64,000 nucleotides of DNA from Amycolatopsis acidiphila (GCF_021391495.1 NZ_CP090063.1:1736001-1800000), one strand, 5' to 3'. Positions 1-9,760 are shown, counted from the first letter of the stretch. Notes: a model not told the origin generated them from the letters alone. Program-made: numbers and translations.

Positions 1-1
1 C

Positions 2-1609
2 CCCGCAAGCGCGGCGCCGGGTGCTTCAGCTACCCCGCCAGTTTCCGGCGATGTCGTAGTTGCGACGGCTGGATACTCGGCGTCCACCGCAACGAACGGG
101 CACGCCGTGTCGTCGCGCTCGACGGATACGGGCACACGTCACGCCGAGGGCTCCCGAAGCGTCGGCGGGCGCGCGACGTCTGAGACTGGTGTGACTGAGC
201 ACACCGCGATCATTCCGCGCATCGTTGATTCGACTGATGACTGGACGAAGGCCGGGCCCGCGCGGGCCGGTACGTCGCAGTCCGACCGCGAGCCAAGGCG
301 CGCCACGGAAACCTCGGCGGAATCCACGCACGGGATGCGTCGTGACGACCGTTCCTCGGAATCCGCGCATGGGGCACGGCGTGCCGAAGAGGATCGCTCC
401 GAGACCAGGCATGCGGCGCGCCGCGTGGAAGAGGGTTCCTCCGAGACCGGGCACGGGACGCGGCGTGCCGAAGAGGATCGCCCCGAGACCGGGCACGGGG
501 CACGGCGTGCCGAAGAGGGCACCTCCGAACCCGAGCATGGGACACGGCGCCCTGAGAAGGCTTCGCCGGAGTCCGGGGGTGGGAAGCGCCGCGCTCCTGA
601 AGTCCCGGCAGAGGCAGAAGGCAGTGGGGCCGCAGGAGCCGCCAAGTCTCAGGTGAAGCTCGCGCCGGTGCGTGTCGAACGGGCCGCCGTGCCGGACCCG
701 CCGCTCGCGCCGCCGCCGGCGGATGAGCGATCGCCGCGGGTCTCGCTCGTCTCCGAGCGCAAGCCCGAGCCCCTCGCGAAGACCGAGGAGCCGGAGGACG
801 AGCAGAGCAAGCCGAAGACTCGTCACGACGCCACCCATGGTTCGATCGCCGCACGTTCGGTGCTGGACAGGCTGGGCATTTCAACCGGTTCGGGCGGCGG
901 TCGTCGCCGGGCGGCGGACGATTCCGACGAAACGCCGCGGGTCGTCGAGGCGTTGGAACCGGCGGGGAGCGGGTCGGCACGGAACGTCGAGCCGATCGCT
1001 CGCAGTGGAGAGACTCCGACCGTGCCTGAGACTCGAAACGTTGCGGGGGCTGAAGCAACCGCCGTCGAGTCTGCGCAGGAGCTGACGTCCGCAGAATTGG
1101 CTCGTGATGGTGCGGTGGAAGACGCGGGTCAAGACCTCGCAGAGTCGGACACGGATGAGTCGTCGGCCGTCCCGACGCCGGAGTCTCCCGCGCCTGCGGA
1201 GGAGACGCTCGGGGAGACGTCGGTCGCGGTCAACGATCCTTGGCTGCCGCGGTTGAGGCTTCCACCGTCGCTCGAGCCCTTCGAAGACTTCTCCGACGAG
1301 GTGCTGGCTTCGATCTCGGAGACGCACTTCACGAGCACGCCGGTCATCGAGGACGATGGGTTCGGGGATCCGTTTCGCAGCGAGTACAGCGGCTCCTCCC
1401 CGCTGGACGACGATCTGCCCGCCGATGCCGGGCTGGCCGACCTGCTCGCGAGGGCGCTCGCGGAGCACCAGGCAGGCACCTCGAGCGCGGCCGCGTTGGT
1501 GAAGCGCCTGGGCAACCAGGGCTCCGACGAGCGGCGCACGGTCAACGGCCACAGCCGCAACGGTGAGCCGCCGGCCAACGGCCGCCACCGCGGCGGCAGC
1601 GATCACTGA
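2..1609 (+). CDS. C-terminal part of a repeat-rich, disordered protein (5' end outside the window)
   Basis: The frame is open from the first bases of the window without a stop, so the true start almost certainly lies upstream; a GTG at 107 could only give an internal start. What remains is highly charged and low in complexity, rich in Glu, Arg, Ser and Pro, and carries a tandem 14-residue repeat. The last 100 residues look more ordered and end in a helical stretch around ADLLARALAEH followed by a Gly/Asn/His-rich tail. Long actinobacterial sensor kinases near metabolic genes often have such acidic disordered tails, but no kinase motif is visible here, so no function is assigned. It ends about 730 bases before the glutamate dehydrogenase gene. 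Confidence 0.6.
   Translation, partial: PASAAPGASATPPVSGDVVVATAGYSASTATNGHAVSSRSTDTGTRHAEGSRSVGGRATSETGVTEHTAIIPRIVDSTDDWTKAGPARAGTSQSDREPRRATETSAESTHGMRRDDRSSESAHGARRAEEDRSETRHAARRVEEGSSETGHGTRRAEEDRPETGHGARRAEEGTSEPEHGTRRPEKASPESGGGKRRAPEVPAEAEGSGAAGAAKSQVKLAPVRVERAAVPDPPLAPPPADERSPRVSLVSERKPEPLAKTEEPEDEQSKPKTRHDATHGSIAARSVLDRLGISTGSGGGRRRAADDSDETPRVVEALEPAGSGSARNVEPIARSGETPTVPETRNVAGAEATAVESAQELTSAELARDGAVEDAGQDLAESDTDESSAVPTPESPAPAEETLGETSVAVNDPWLPRLRLPPSLEPFEDFSDEVLASISETHFTSTPVIEDDGFGDPFRSEYSGSSPLDDDLPADAGLADLLARALAEHQAGTSSAAALVKRLGNQGSDERRTVNGHSRNGEPPANGRHRGGSDH
317..604 (+). repeat. 42-bp tandem repeat inside the disordered protein gene
   Basis: About seven degenerate copies of a 14-residue unit occur in tandem, with consensus close to SETGHGARRAEEDR. 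Copies differ at both synonymous and replacement positions, for example HGMRR, HGARR, HAARR and HGTRR. The unit alternates a basic RR pair with an acidic EE pair, as expected for a charged flexible linker. Copy number in such arrays often varies between strains. Confidence 0.75.
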
Positions 1610-2301
1610 CTGGCGCTTTCGTTCGTGCAGCCGCCATGCAGATGGCCTACAGGCGCGCCGCATGACACGCACCTAACGCGGTGCGCGGGTGGCCCACGGC
1701 GAATCGTTTGTGGGCGCCCGTGCGTGACCCTGCCGACGGCGTGCAACACGCGGCAGATGAACGGGCTCTGTACAGGGACACGGCGGATGGCACGGTGCAC
1801 TGCGAAATGGCCCGCGGTGAACATGTCAGAGGTGCGGACGGTGCGCGGCGAACCTGCTCGGCGTGTGGGGCCACGCATGGCGCGCGGCCGTGCACGTGCG
1901 GCGGATATGTAGGGGGCCGCGGCGGCGGTGCACGGCGTGTGGGGGCCACGCATGGCGCGGCGGCCGTGCACGTGCGGCGGATATGTAGGGGGCCGCGGCG
2001 GCCGTGCATGGCCGTGTGGGCGGTCATACACGGGGCGCGGCGGCCATGCGGGGCACGGCGGCGATGCACGGGGGCGGCGGACAGATGTGCGGTGCCAGCC
2101 GGATATGCACAGCGTGCGGCGGCCGTGCCCAAGACGCGCGCGACGCGCGACAGGCCCCACACCTCCCCATCCCCACCGCACGCTGCCTATAACCGCTCGG
2201 GTGGGTGAAGTCGTGGGGTTCTAGCACCGGGGGTGGGGATCGGTGCGTCCATGTAGCGAAAGGGTCTCCGAAAGCTCGCACTAGGGTGAGGCTGTTCGGC
2301 G
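1610..2301. other. Long intergenic region upstream of gdh, repeat-bearing, no gene supported
   Basis: No reading frame here combines a ribosome-binding site with plausible protein composition. Open frames exist on both strands only because the DNA is very G/C-rich and repetitive. The middle contains a 74-bp direct repeat and many short GGCCGTGCA-like and GGCGCGGCGG-like words. The part nearest gdh is likely to contain its promoter, but no convincing -35/-10 pair was found. Confidence 0.6.
1861..2009. repeat. Two tandem copies of a 74/75-bp non-coding repeat
   Basis: The first copy starts at 1861 and the second at 1935, both beginning GCGTGTGGGG. They share the blocks CCACGCATGGCGCG, GTGCACGTGCGGCGGATATG and TAGGGGGCCGCGGCGG, with a few substitutions and a single-base length difference. 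Further degenerate pieces follow to about 2090. The copies contain the short self-complementary word TGCACGTGC. Function is unknown. Confidence 0.8.
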
Positions 2302-2315
2302 TGATCACGTGATCA
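2302..2315. promoter_or_regulatory. Perfect palindrome TGATCACGTGATCA upstream of gdh
   Basis: This 14-bp perfect palindrome ends 24 bases before the chosen ATG of glutamate dehydrogenase, where an operator or 5'-leader element would sit. The binding protein is unknown. Its CACGTG centre recurs in a second palindrome between the mscS and HNH genes. Confidence 0.45.
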
Positions 2316-2339
2316 AGGCTCAGTGGAGAGTTGCCTGAA

Positions 2340-5300
2340 ATGAGCTCGACAGGTTTTTCGTCCCGTTCTGGTGTGGCCTCAGGGCGGGAAACCCTTCAAC
2401 GGCGACCGGCCAGCCCGGAGCAGATCCGGGACGAGCTGATCGAAGCCGCAGCCGAGCACGCGCCGGACATCGCTGATCTCATCCGCCTCTACTACCGCCA
2501 CATCCCGGCCGAAGAGGTCCTCGGCGACGACCCCGTCGACCTCGTCGGCGCCGTCCGGTCGCACTGCCAGTTCGCGGAGCAGCGGGTGCCCGGCCGCCCC
2601 GGCGTGCGCCTCCTCAACCCGACCACCGCGGAGGACGGCTGGACCCGCGATGCCACCGTCGTCCAGATCGTCACCGACGACATGCCCTACCTGGTCGACT
2701 CCGTCACCGCGAAACTCGCCCGCGACGGGATCCAGGTCCAGCGTCTGGTGCACCCGATCGTCGTCGTCAGCCGAGACATCACCGGTAAACTGCTGGAGAT
2801 CCACCCGACCGCCGACGCCGCCCAGCCGCCCGAGGGAGCGGCCGCGGAATCCTGGATGTACGTCGAGATAGACCTCATCACCGACCCGGACCGCGCGCGC
2901 GAGCTGGACACGCACCTGACCTCGGTGCTCGCCGACGTCCGCGAGGTCGTCGAGGACACCGACAAGATGGTCCGCGCCGCGCTCGATGTCGCCGCCGAGC
3001 TCACCGACGACCCGCCGCCCCTGGCATCCGACCTGGTCACCGAAAGCGCCGATCTGCTGCGTTGGCTCGCCAAGGGCCACTTCACCTTCCTCGGCTACCG
3101 CCGCTACCAGCTGGTCGAGGGCGAACCGGGAGACGACGACCCCGCGATGCGCGCCTCGCTGGCCTCGGGTCTCGGCGTGCTCAGGCAGGACAACCTCGCC
3201 GCGCGCAGCCTCACCGCCGGGCCGGACACCACCGCCAACGCCCTGAAGCCCGAGCTTCTGGTGCTGACCCAGGCGAGTGCGCCGTCCACCGTGCACCGCC
3301 CGGTGTATCCGTACTACGTCGGGGTGAAGACGTTCGACGAGCGCGGGCTGGTCACCGGTGAGCACCGGTTTCTGGGCATGTTCACCACGAGTGCCCTGCA
3401 CGAGGATGTCCTCGACATCCCTGTGGTGGCGCGCAAGGTGCGGAACGTGATCCACCGGGCCGGCTATCCGATGGAGTCGTTCTCCGGGCAGCGGATGCTC
3501 GAAGTGCTGCAGAACTGGCCGCGTGCGGACCTGTTCTCCGCCGACCAGGATTCGTTGTACTCGACCGCGGTCGGTGCGATCACGTTGTCGGATCGGCGGC
3601 GGTTGCGGCTGTTCCTGCGGCGCGACACCTACGGCCGGTTCTACTCGTGCCTGGTGTTCCTGCCCCGGGACCGCTATACGACGCGGTCCCGGCTGGCGAT
3701 GCAGGAGGTGCTGCTCGCCGAGTTGGAGGGCACGCATCTGGAGTACGGCACCCGCGTCGGCGAGACCGCGCTGGCGCAGATCCATTTCATCGTGCACACG
3801 GATCCCTCGAGCCAGGTCGAGCCGGACACCCTGCACATCCAGGAGCGCCTGAACGCGGCGGTCCGCAGCTGGGACGACCTGATGGTCGAGGCGATCCTCG
3901 CCGAGCGGCGCGAGCGCGCCGGTGAGGGTCTGCGGGCGCCGATGGGCGAGGAGTCCGCGACCGAGCTGGGCCAGCGTTTCGCGGGTGTGTTCCCCGAGGC
4001 GTACAAGGAGGACTTCAGCGCGGTCGAGGCGTTGGCGGACCTGCGGCGCCTGGAGTCCCTGCAGACCGAGCAGGACCTGGCGATGTCGTTCTACGTGCCG
4101 GCCGACGCGGAGCCGGGGGAGCGGCGGTTCAAGCTGTACCTGCTCGGCGAGGGGGTCACCCTGTCGGCCGTGCTGCCGGTCCTGCAGCGGATGGGTGTCG
4201 ACGTCGTCGACGAGCGCCCGTACGACCTGCGCCGGGAGGACGGGACGCGGTCGTGGGTGTACGACTTCGGCCTGCGGATCGGGCAGCAGGCGCTGGATGA
4301 CTTGACCGAGGAGGCCGAGCAGGATCTGCGGGTCCGTTTCCAGGACGCGTTCGCCGCCGCCTGGCGCGGAGACTGCGAGGTCGACGGCTACAACTCGCTG
4401 GTGTTGCGGGCGGGGCTGACCTGGCGGCAGGCGTCGGTGTTGCGGGCGTATGCGCGGTACCTGCGCCAGGCCCGGACGCCGTACTCGCAGGAGTACATCG
4501 AGTCCGCGGTGCTCGCGCACACCGACATCGCGACGAAGCTGGTGAAGCTGTTCGAGCACCGCTTCGACCTGGCCACGGACCCCGGGTCCGACACGCAGTT
4601 CGACACCCTGGTCGAGGAGATCACCTCGATGATCGACGGTGTCACGAGCCTGGACGAGGACCGGATCCTGCGGCGGCTGCTCGCGGTGATCTGCGCGACC
4701 CTGCGCACCAACTACCGGGTGACCGACGCCGAGGGCGCGAACCGGCCGTTCCTGGCGTTCAAGCTCGACCCGCAGGGTGTGCCGGACCTGCCGGAGCCGC
4801 GGCCGCGGTTCGAGATCTTCGTGTACTCGCCGCGGGTGGAAGGCGTGCACCTGCGCTTCGGCGCGGTCGCGCGGGGCGGGTTGCGCTGGTCGGACCGGCG
4901 CGAGGACTTCCGCACCGAGATCCTGGGCCTGGTGAAGGCCCAGGCGGTGAAGAACGCCGTGATCGTGCCGGTGGGCGCGAAGGGCGGGTTCGTCCTCAAA
5001 CGCCCGCCGACCCCGACCGGGGACCCGGGGGTGGATCGCGACGCGCTGCAGAACGAGGGCATCGCCTGCTATCGCATGTTCATCTCCGGTCTGCTGGACC
5101 TGACCGACAACCGGGTCGAAGGCCGCACCGTGCCGGCGCCGAACGTGGTGCGTTACGACGAGGACGACACCTATCTGGTGGTCGCGGCGGACAAGGGCAC
5201 CGCGACGTTCTCCGACATCGCCAACGAGGTGTCGGCGAGCTACGAGTTCTGGCTGGGCGACGCGTTCGCCTCCGGTGGCTCGGTCGGCTATGACCACAAG

Positions 5301-7310
5301 GCGATGGGCATCACCGCCCGCGGCGCCTGGGAGAGCGTGAAGCGGCACTTCCGCGAGCTGGGCGTGGACACCCAGAGCGAGGACTTCACGGTCGTCGGTG
5401 TCGGGGACATGGCGGGAGACGTCTTCGGCAACGGGATGCTGCTCTCCCGTCACATCCGGCTGGTGGCCGCGTTCAACCACCTGCACGTCTTCCTCGACCC
5501 CGACCCGGACGCGGCCTCCTCCTTCGAGGAGCGCAAGCGGTTGTTCGCGTTGCCGCGCTCGTCCTGGGAGGACTACGACCGGTCGTTGATCAGCGAGGGC
5601 GGCGGGATCTACTCGCGCAGCGCCAAGACGATCCCGATCACCACGCAGGTGCGCCGCGCCCTGGGGCTGGGCGAGGACGTCGCGCACCTGTCCCCGGCCG
5701 AGCTGATCAAGGCGATCCTGCTGGCGCCGGTGGATCTGTTGTGGAACGGCGGGATCGGCACCTACGTCAAGGCCGAGGACGAGACCCACACCGACGCGGG
5801 GGACAAGGCAAACGACGCGGTGCGCGTCAACGGCAAGGACCTTCGGGTGCGGGTCGTCGGCGAGGGCGGCAACCTCGGGCTGACCCAGCGCGGCCGGATC
5901 GAGTTCGCCCGCGCCGGCGGGAAGATCAACACCGATGCGCTGGACAACTCCGCCGGGGTGGACTGCTCCGACCACGAGGTCAACATCAAGATCTTCCTCG
6001 ACCACCTGGTCACGGTCGGGCAGCTGGGTCGTGAGCAGCGCAACGAGCTGTTGCACGAGATGACCGACGAGGTCGCCGAGTTGGTGCTGGCGGACAACTA
6101 TCGGCAGAACGCGGTGCTCGGGGTCGCGCGAGCGCATGCCCCGGCGATGGTGAACGTGCACGAGCGGCAGGTCGCCGCGCTGGAGGCCGCGGGTGTGCTG
6201 GACCGGGAGCTGGAGTCGCTGCCCGGCAAGGCCGAGTTCCGCAACCGGGAGAAGGCCGGGCAGGGCCTCAGCTCGCCGGAGCTGGCGACTCTGCTCGCGC
6301 ACGTGAAGCTCGACCTGAAGGACGAGCTGCTCGCGGGTGACCTGCCCGACGCGGAGGTGTTCGCGCGGCGGCTGACCGAGTACTTCCCGACACAGCTGCG
6401 GGAACGCTACGGCGACGCGGTCGCCGAGCACCCGCTGCGCCGCCAGATCGTCTCCACCATGCTGGTCAACGAGGTCGTCGACGGTGCCGGGATCTCCTAC
6501 GCCTACCGGCTCTCGGAGGAGATGAACGCGACCGTCACGGATTCGGTGCGCGCCTACACGGTGGTCACCCGCGTGTTCGGCCTCGACTCCCTGTGGGAGG
6601 CGATCCACCGGCTCGGCAACGTCGTGGACACCCGCATCTCCGACGCGATGATGCTGGAGTCACGGCGGCTGCTGGACCGGGCCGCGCGCTGGTTCCTGGC
6701 GAACCGGCCGCAGCCGCTCGCCGTCGGCGCCGAGATCAGCCGGTTTCAGGCCACCCTCGCCGCGCTGGCGCCGCAGGTCGGGCAGCTGCTGCGCGGGCGG
6801 GAGGCCGACGCCGTCGCCGAGCGCACCACCAAGTTCTGCGGCGAGGGCGTGCCCCGCGAGCTGGCCGACCGGGTCGCGCTCCTGCTGGACTCCTACGGTC
6901 TGCTCGACGTCATCGAGGTCACCGAGCTGGCCGAACGGGAAGCCCGCGTGGAGACCGAGCGCAGCCCGCAGGAGACCGCCGAGCTGTACTACGCGCTGTC
7001 CGCGCACCTCAACGTCGACCAGCTGCTGACCTCGATCAGCGCGCTGGAACGCGGAAACCGCTGGCACGCCCTGGCCCGGCTCTCCCTGCGCGACGACGTC
7101 TACTCCTCGTTGCGGGCGATCACGCTCGACGCGCTGCGCCACAGCGACACCGACGACAGCACAGACGAGAAGATCGCCCAATGGGAGAAGGCCAACGCCT
7201 CCCGGCTCTCCCGCGCCAGGGTCGCGCTCGACGAGATCAGCCGGTCCGGCAGGCTGGACCTGGCGACGCTGTCGGTCGCCGCCCGGCAGCTCAGGAGCAC
7301 GGTGAGGTAG
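2340..7310 (+). CDS. gdh: NAD-specific glutamate dehydrogenase, large (about 180 kDa) class
   Basis: The 1656-residue product converts glutamate to 2-oxoglutarate and ammonium using NAD, linking nitrogen metabolism to the TCA cycle in the cytosol. The catalytic core is seen near residues 845-885, where GGLRWSDRREDFRTE is followed by KAQAVKNAVIVPVGAKGGF with the substrate and catalytic lysines. The nucleotide-binding part includes VGVGDMAGDVFGNGML near residue 1018. The N-terminal 600 residues are the regulatory arm typical of the L_180 class, and the length matches that class. ATG at 2340 is preferred over TTG at 2331, because GGAGAG at 2325 lies 9 bases before the ATG but directly abuts the TTG. 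In mycobacteria this enzyme is inhibited by GarA; that is family knowledge. The thioesterase gene follows after 3 bases. Confidence 0.97.
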   Translation: MSSTGFSSRSGVASGRETLQRRPASPEQIRDELIEAAAEHAPDIADLIRLYYRHIPAEEVLGDDPVDLVGAVRSHCQFAEQRVPGRPGVRLLNPTTAEDGWTRDATVVQIVTDDMPYLVDSVTAKLARDGIQVQRLVHPIVVVSRDITGKLLEIHPTADAAQPPEGAAAESWMYVEIDLITDPDRARELDTHLTSVLADVREVVEDTDKMVRAALDVAAELTDDPPPLASDLVTESADLLRWLAKGHFTFLGYRRYQLVEGEPGDDDPAMRASLASGLGVLRQDNLAARSLTAGPDTTANALKPELLVLTQASAPSTVHRPVYPYYVGVKTFDERGLVTGEHRFLGMFTTSALHEDVLDIPVVARKVRNVIHRAGYPMESFSGQRMLEVLQNWPRADLFSADQDSLYSTAVGAITLSDRRRLRLFLRRDTYGRFYSCLVFLPRDRYTTRSRLAMQEVLLAELEGTHLEYGTRVGETALAQIHFIVHTDPSSQVEPDTLHIQERLNAAVRSWDDLMVEAILAERRERAGEGLRAPMGEESATELGQRFAGVFPEAYKEDFSAVEALADLRRLESLQTEQDLAMSFYVPADAEPGERRFKLYLLGEGVTLSAVLPVLQRMGVDVVDERPYDLRREDGTRSWVYDFGLRIGQQALDDLTEEAEQDLRVRFQDAFAAAWRGDCEVDGYNSLVLRAGLTWRQASVLRAYARYLRQARTPYSQEYIESAVLAHTDIATKLVKLFEHRFDLATDPGSDTQFDTLVEEITSMIDGVTSLDEDRILRRLLAVICATLRTNYRVTDAEGANRPFLAFKLDPQGVPDLPEPRPRFEIFVYSPRVEGVHLRFGAVARGGLRWSDRREDFRTEILGLVKAQAVKNAVIVPVGAKGGFVLKRPPTPTGDPGVDRDALQNEGIACYRMFISGLLDLTDNRVEGRTVPAPNVVRYDEDDTYLVVAADKGTATFSDIANEVSASYEFWLGDAFASGGSVGYDHKAMGITARGAWESVKRHFRELGVDTQSEDFTVVGVGDMAGDVFGNGMLLSRHIRLVAAFNHLHVFLDPDPDAASSFEERKRLFALPRSSWEDYDRSLISEGGGIYSRSAKTIPITTQVRRALGLGEDVAHLSPAELIKAILLAPVDLLWNGGIGTYVKAEDETHTDAGDKANDAVRVNGKDLRVRVVGEGGNLGLTQRGRIEFARAGGKINTDALDNSAGVDCSDHEVNIKIFLDHLVTVGQLGREQRNELLHEMTDEVAELVLADNYRQNAVLGVARAHAPAMVNVHERQVAALEAAGVLDRELESLPGKAEFRNREKAGQGLSSPELATLLAHVKLDLKDELLAGDLPDAEVFARRLTEYFPTQLRERYGDAVAEHPLRRQIVSTMLVNEVVDGAGISYAYRLSEEMNATVTDSVRAYTVVTRVFGLDSLWEAIHRLGNVVDTRISDAMMLESRRLLDRAARWFLANRPQPLAVGAEISRFQATLAALAPQVGQLLRGREADAVAERTTKFCGEGVPRELADRVALLLDSYGLLDVIEVTELAEREARVETERSPQETAELYYALSAHLNVDQLLTSISALERGNRWHALARLSLRDDVYSSLRAITLDALRHSDTDDSTDEKIAQWEKANASRLSRARVALDEISRSGRLDLATLSVAARQLRSTVR

Positions 7311-7313
7311 CGA

Positions 7314-7739
7314 GTGTATGTAGCGATGGTCCGGCCGCGCTGGTCGGACATGGACGTCTTCGGGCACATCAACCACGCGCGCATGGTGACCTTGCTCGAG
7401 GAGGCTCGGGTGCCGCTGCTCTTCGGCGAGGCGAGCGAGCAGGGGCTGGCCGAGTTCGCCAAGGGCATGGTCGTGGTCAAGCTGTCCGTGCACTACCAGG
7501 CGCCGATCGTGGTGGACGGCCAGGACATCCGGGTCGAAGTGAGCATGCGGGACCTGAAGTTCGCCTCGGCCACCCTGGATTACAAGGTCCACAGTGGACC
7601 GTCGGCCGACGACAGGGTCGCGGTGGTGGCGGACACCGTGCTGGCGCCCTACGACGTCGAGACCGGCAGGCCGCGGCGATTCACCGAGCAGGAGCGCGAG
7701 TTCCTGCGGAACAGGCTGGCGGTGGGCGCGGATGACTGA
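7314..7739 (+). CDS. Acyl-CoA thioesterase, 4HBT hotdog fold
   Basis: This 141-residue protein has the 4-hydroxybenzoyl-CoA thioesterase pattern. WSDMDVFGHINHARM near residues 10-24 holds the catalytic Asp and the conserved GHxN, and VKLSVHYQAPI forms the central strand. It probably hydrolyses a medium- or long-chain acyl-CoA; the substrate cannot be predicted. The gene begins with GTG 3 bases after gdh, with GGTGAGG just upstream, so the two are likely co-transcribed. Its end overlaps the next gene by 8 bases. As I recall, the same order occurs in Mycobacterium (Rv2476c-Rv2475c). Confidence 0.88.
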   Translation: MYVAMVRPRWSDMDVFGHINHARMVTLLEEARVPLLFGEASEQGLAEFAKGMVVVKLSVHYQAPIVVDGQDIRVEVSMRDLKFASATLDYKVHSGPSADDRVAVVADTVLAPYDVETGRPRRFTEQEREFLRNRLAVGADD

Positions 7740-8391
7740 GAGCACCCGTTCGCAGACGACGGAGCTGCACGTCCCGGACGCCGCGGACCGCGAGACGCTG
7801 AGCGCGTTCGTGGCCCGCGCAGTCCGGCTCGACGGGCAGTGCGCGGTGCGGTTGCGCAACCGTGACGAGGAGGTCGTCGAGGCGTGGGTGGTGACGCCGT
7901 TCGAGGTCCTGGCCACCCGTGCGGTGCACGGTCGGGTCGCACCGCGGGACGTGACCGTGTCGGGCAACGAGCTGCTGGCGGCGCTGACCGTGGCGCCGGG
8001 GGAGTGGATGGACCCGGGCCCGTCGCGTGACCTGTTGTGGCACGCCGAGCTGCCCGTCGGCGGCCAGTGGCAGCAGGTGGACGACCTGCCGGTGGGCGTG
8101 GTCGGCGAGCTGACCGACCGGGGCGTCACGCTGGCGCGGGACAACGTCGGCCCGCACGGCACCCCGCCGGCGTCGCTGATGGACCAGACGGTCCTGACCG
8201 TGACCGGCGGCGAGCTCGAGGTCAAGATCCCGATGCGCTGCCTGTTCGCGCTCTCGGGCATGGGCTTTGTCGACTCGTCGATAGGCGAGGATGTCGTGCG
8301 GGTGACAGCGACGAGCTCGTGGCTCCGGCTCGACGCCCGCTACGGCGCGGTGCTGCGTCGCAGGCAGGCGTTGCTACCGCTGCTGTTCTGA
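7732..8391 (+). CDS. Conserved actinobacterial protein of unknown function
   Basis: The 219-residue protein starts at the ATG that overlaps the thioesterase stop in ATGACTGA, which indicates translational coupling. It has no membrane segment, signal peptide or recognised catalytic motif. Composition is that of a soluble mixed alpha/beta protein; a middle segment reads TPFEVLATRAVHGRV and the C-terminal third is rich in beta-type residues. From position it is probably the counterpart of mycobacterial Rv2474c, also uncharacterised. Its last 18 bases overlap the convergent carboxylesterase gene. Confidence 0.8.
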   Translation: MTESTRSQTTELHVPDAADRETLSAFVARAVRLDGQCAVRLRNRDEEVVEAWVVTPFEVLATRAVHGRVAPRDVTVSGNELLAALTVAPGEWMDPGPSRDLLWHAELPVGGQWQQVDDLPVGVVGELTDRGVTLARDNVGPHGTPPASLMDQTVLTVTGGELEVKIPMRCLFALSGMGFVDSSIGEDVVRVTATSSWLRLDARYGAVLRRRQALLPLLF

Positions 8392-9756
8392 CGCCCAGAG
8401 CAGCCGTTCGTCGCGGTCCGGGTCGTCGGCGGGCCGGCTCACGGTGTCGAACAACATCGTGGTCCGGCATTCCGGCTCGTATCGGGGCCAGCTGGGTTCG
8501 CCGTGGACGAACCGGACCCACGCGTCGTGCATCGCCCTGGCCACCGTGCCGGCGCGCCGGGTGTCGCGGCCCAGGAACAGCCGGAAGTACCGGTTGTCCA
8601 CGTCGTCGAAGATCAGCGGCAGGTCCAGGCCGTGGCACGCGCCCATGCCCTGCACGCCCGTGCGCCAGTCGAGCCGGTACATCCACACCTCGCCGCCCGC
8701 CGCGTGCTGCGCCTCGGCGTACCGGATCGCGGGCAGCCACCAGTCACTCGCCGTGACCACCCGCCCCTCCAGGTTCGTCTCGTCAGGAAACCGCCGCCGG
8801 TAGGCCGAGATCACCTCGGTGAACTCCTCGGGGCCGAGCATCATCGCGCCCTGGGCCTGGCCGAGCATCCGGAACAGGTCGTGCTCGTCATGGTTGGTGC
8901 CGATCAGCAGCCGCACGCCCGAGGCAGTGCCCGCGGCCACGGCGTCGAGCGGCCGCTCGACGAGCGGCGAGCCGTCGACGACGACCCGGTAGGGGACGCG
9001 CGCGCCGGACCGCGCGGCGAGCCGGATCTGTGCCTCGACGATCTGCTCGGCCGGCAGGTCACGAAGCTCGTCGGCGTCGGCACCGAGTTCGTCCAGCAGC
9101 TGGGCCGCGGTCCCGGACGCCGTTTCGGGGGAGTCCACGAGCGCGCCGACTCCGGTCCCGCTCTGCACGATCGCCTGCTGGAAGAGTCCTTGCGCGGCCG
9201 GCACGGCGAGCAGCGTGCCCACCGTCCGCCCGCCGTTGGATTCGCCCGCGAGCGTGACCCGCGCCGGATCCCCGCCGAACGCGGCGACGTTGTCCCGGAC
9301 CCAGTGCAGCGCCGCGAGCTGGTCCAGCAACGCGAAGTTGCGCCCGCCGAGGCTCTCGGGCAGGTAGAGCAGGCCGAGCGCGCCGAGCCGGTAGGCGACG
9401 GTCACGACGACCACCCCGTGCTGCGCGAACCGCGTCCCGTCGTACTCGTTCGGCGAACCGGTGATCCCGCCACCGCCGTGGATCCACACGAACACCGGAT
9501 GTGGCCCGGACGCCGCGGGCGCGTAGACGTTGAGGTACAGGCAGTCCTCGCTGCCGGACAGCCCGCGGCCGAGGACGTGGGCCTGCAGCGACGACCGCCT
9601 GGAACCGGGGAGCACACCCGGCCACGGCTCGACCGGATGCGGTGGCGCGAACCTCAGCTCACCGACCGGGGGCGCGGCGTACGGGATGCCGGTGAAGATC
9701 CGGACGCCGTCGCGCTCCTCGCCGCGGAGGGTGCCGTCGGCAATCGTGACGTTCAC
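8374..9756 (-). CDS. Type B carboxylesterase (alpha/beta hydrolase)
   Basis: The 460-residue enzyme should hydrolyse carboxylic esters. It shows the family signature EDCLYLN at residues 70-76, the oxyanion-hole segment WIHGGGGITG near 91-100, the nucleophile elbow GESNGG with Ser173, and a C-terminal CHGLDLPLIF containing the catalytic His. There is no signal peptide, so it is probably cytoplasmic. The start is GTG (codons for MNVTIADG), 4 bases after the GDPD gene stop, so both probably share an mRNA. The 3' end overlaps the convergent upstream gene by 18 bases. Confidence 0.92.
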   Translation of the reverse strand: MNVTIADGTLRGEERDGVRIFTGIPYAAPPVGELRFAPPHPVEPWPGVLPGSRRSSLQAHVLGRGLSGSEDCLYLNVYAPAASGPHPVFVWIHGGGGITGSPNEYDGTRFAQHGVVVVTVAYRLGALGLLYLPESLGGRNFALLDQLAALHWVRDNVAAFGGDPARVTLAGESNGGRTVGTLLAVPAAQGLFQQAIVQSGTGVGALVDSPETASGTAAQLLDELGADADELRDLPAEQIVEAQIRLAARSGARVPYRVVVDGSPLVERPLDAVAAGTASGVRLLIGTNHDEHDLFRMLGQAQGAMMLGPEEFTEVISAYRRRFPDETNLEGRVVTASDWWLPAIRYAEAQHAAGGEVWMYRLDWRTGVQGMGACHGLDLPLIFDDVDNRYFRLFLGRDTRRAGTVARAMHDAWVRFVHGEPSWPRYEPECRTTMLFDTVSRPADDPDRDERLLWASEQQR

Positions 9757-9760
9757 GGAT

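Noticed and set aside
1625..2308. Several short open frames on both strands in the gdh upstream region
   Set aside because: They run through a 74-bp non-coding repeat, read open in all frames, and lack ribosome-binding sites.
2379..6608. Very long minus-strand open frame opposite gdh
   Set aside because: It is the antisense of glutamate dehydrogenase in GC-rich DNA, His/Arg/Gln-rich without any domain.
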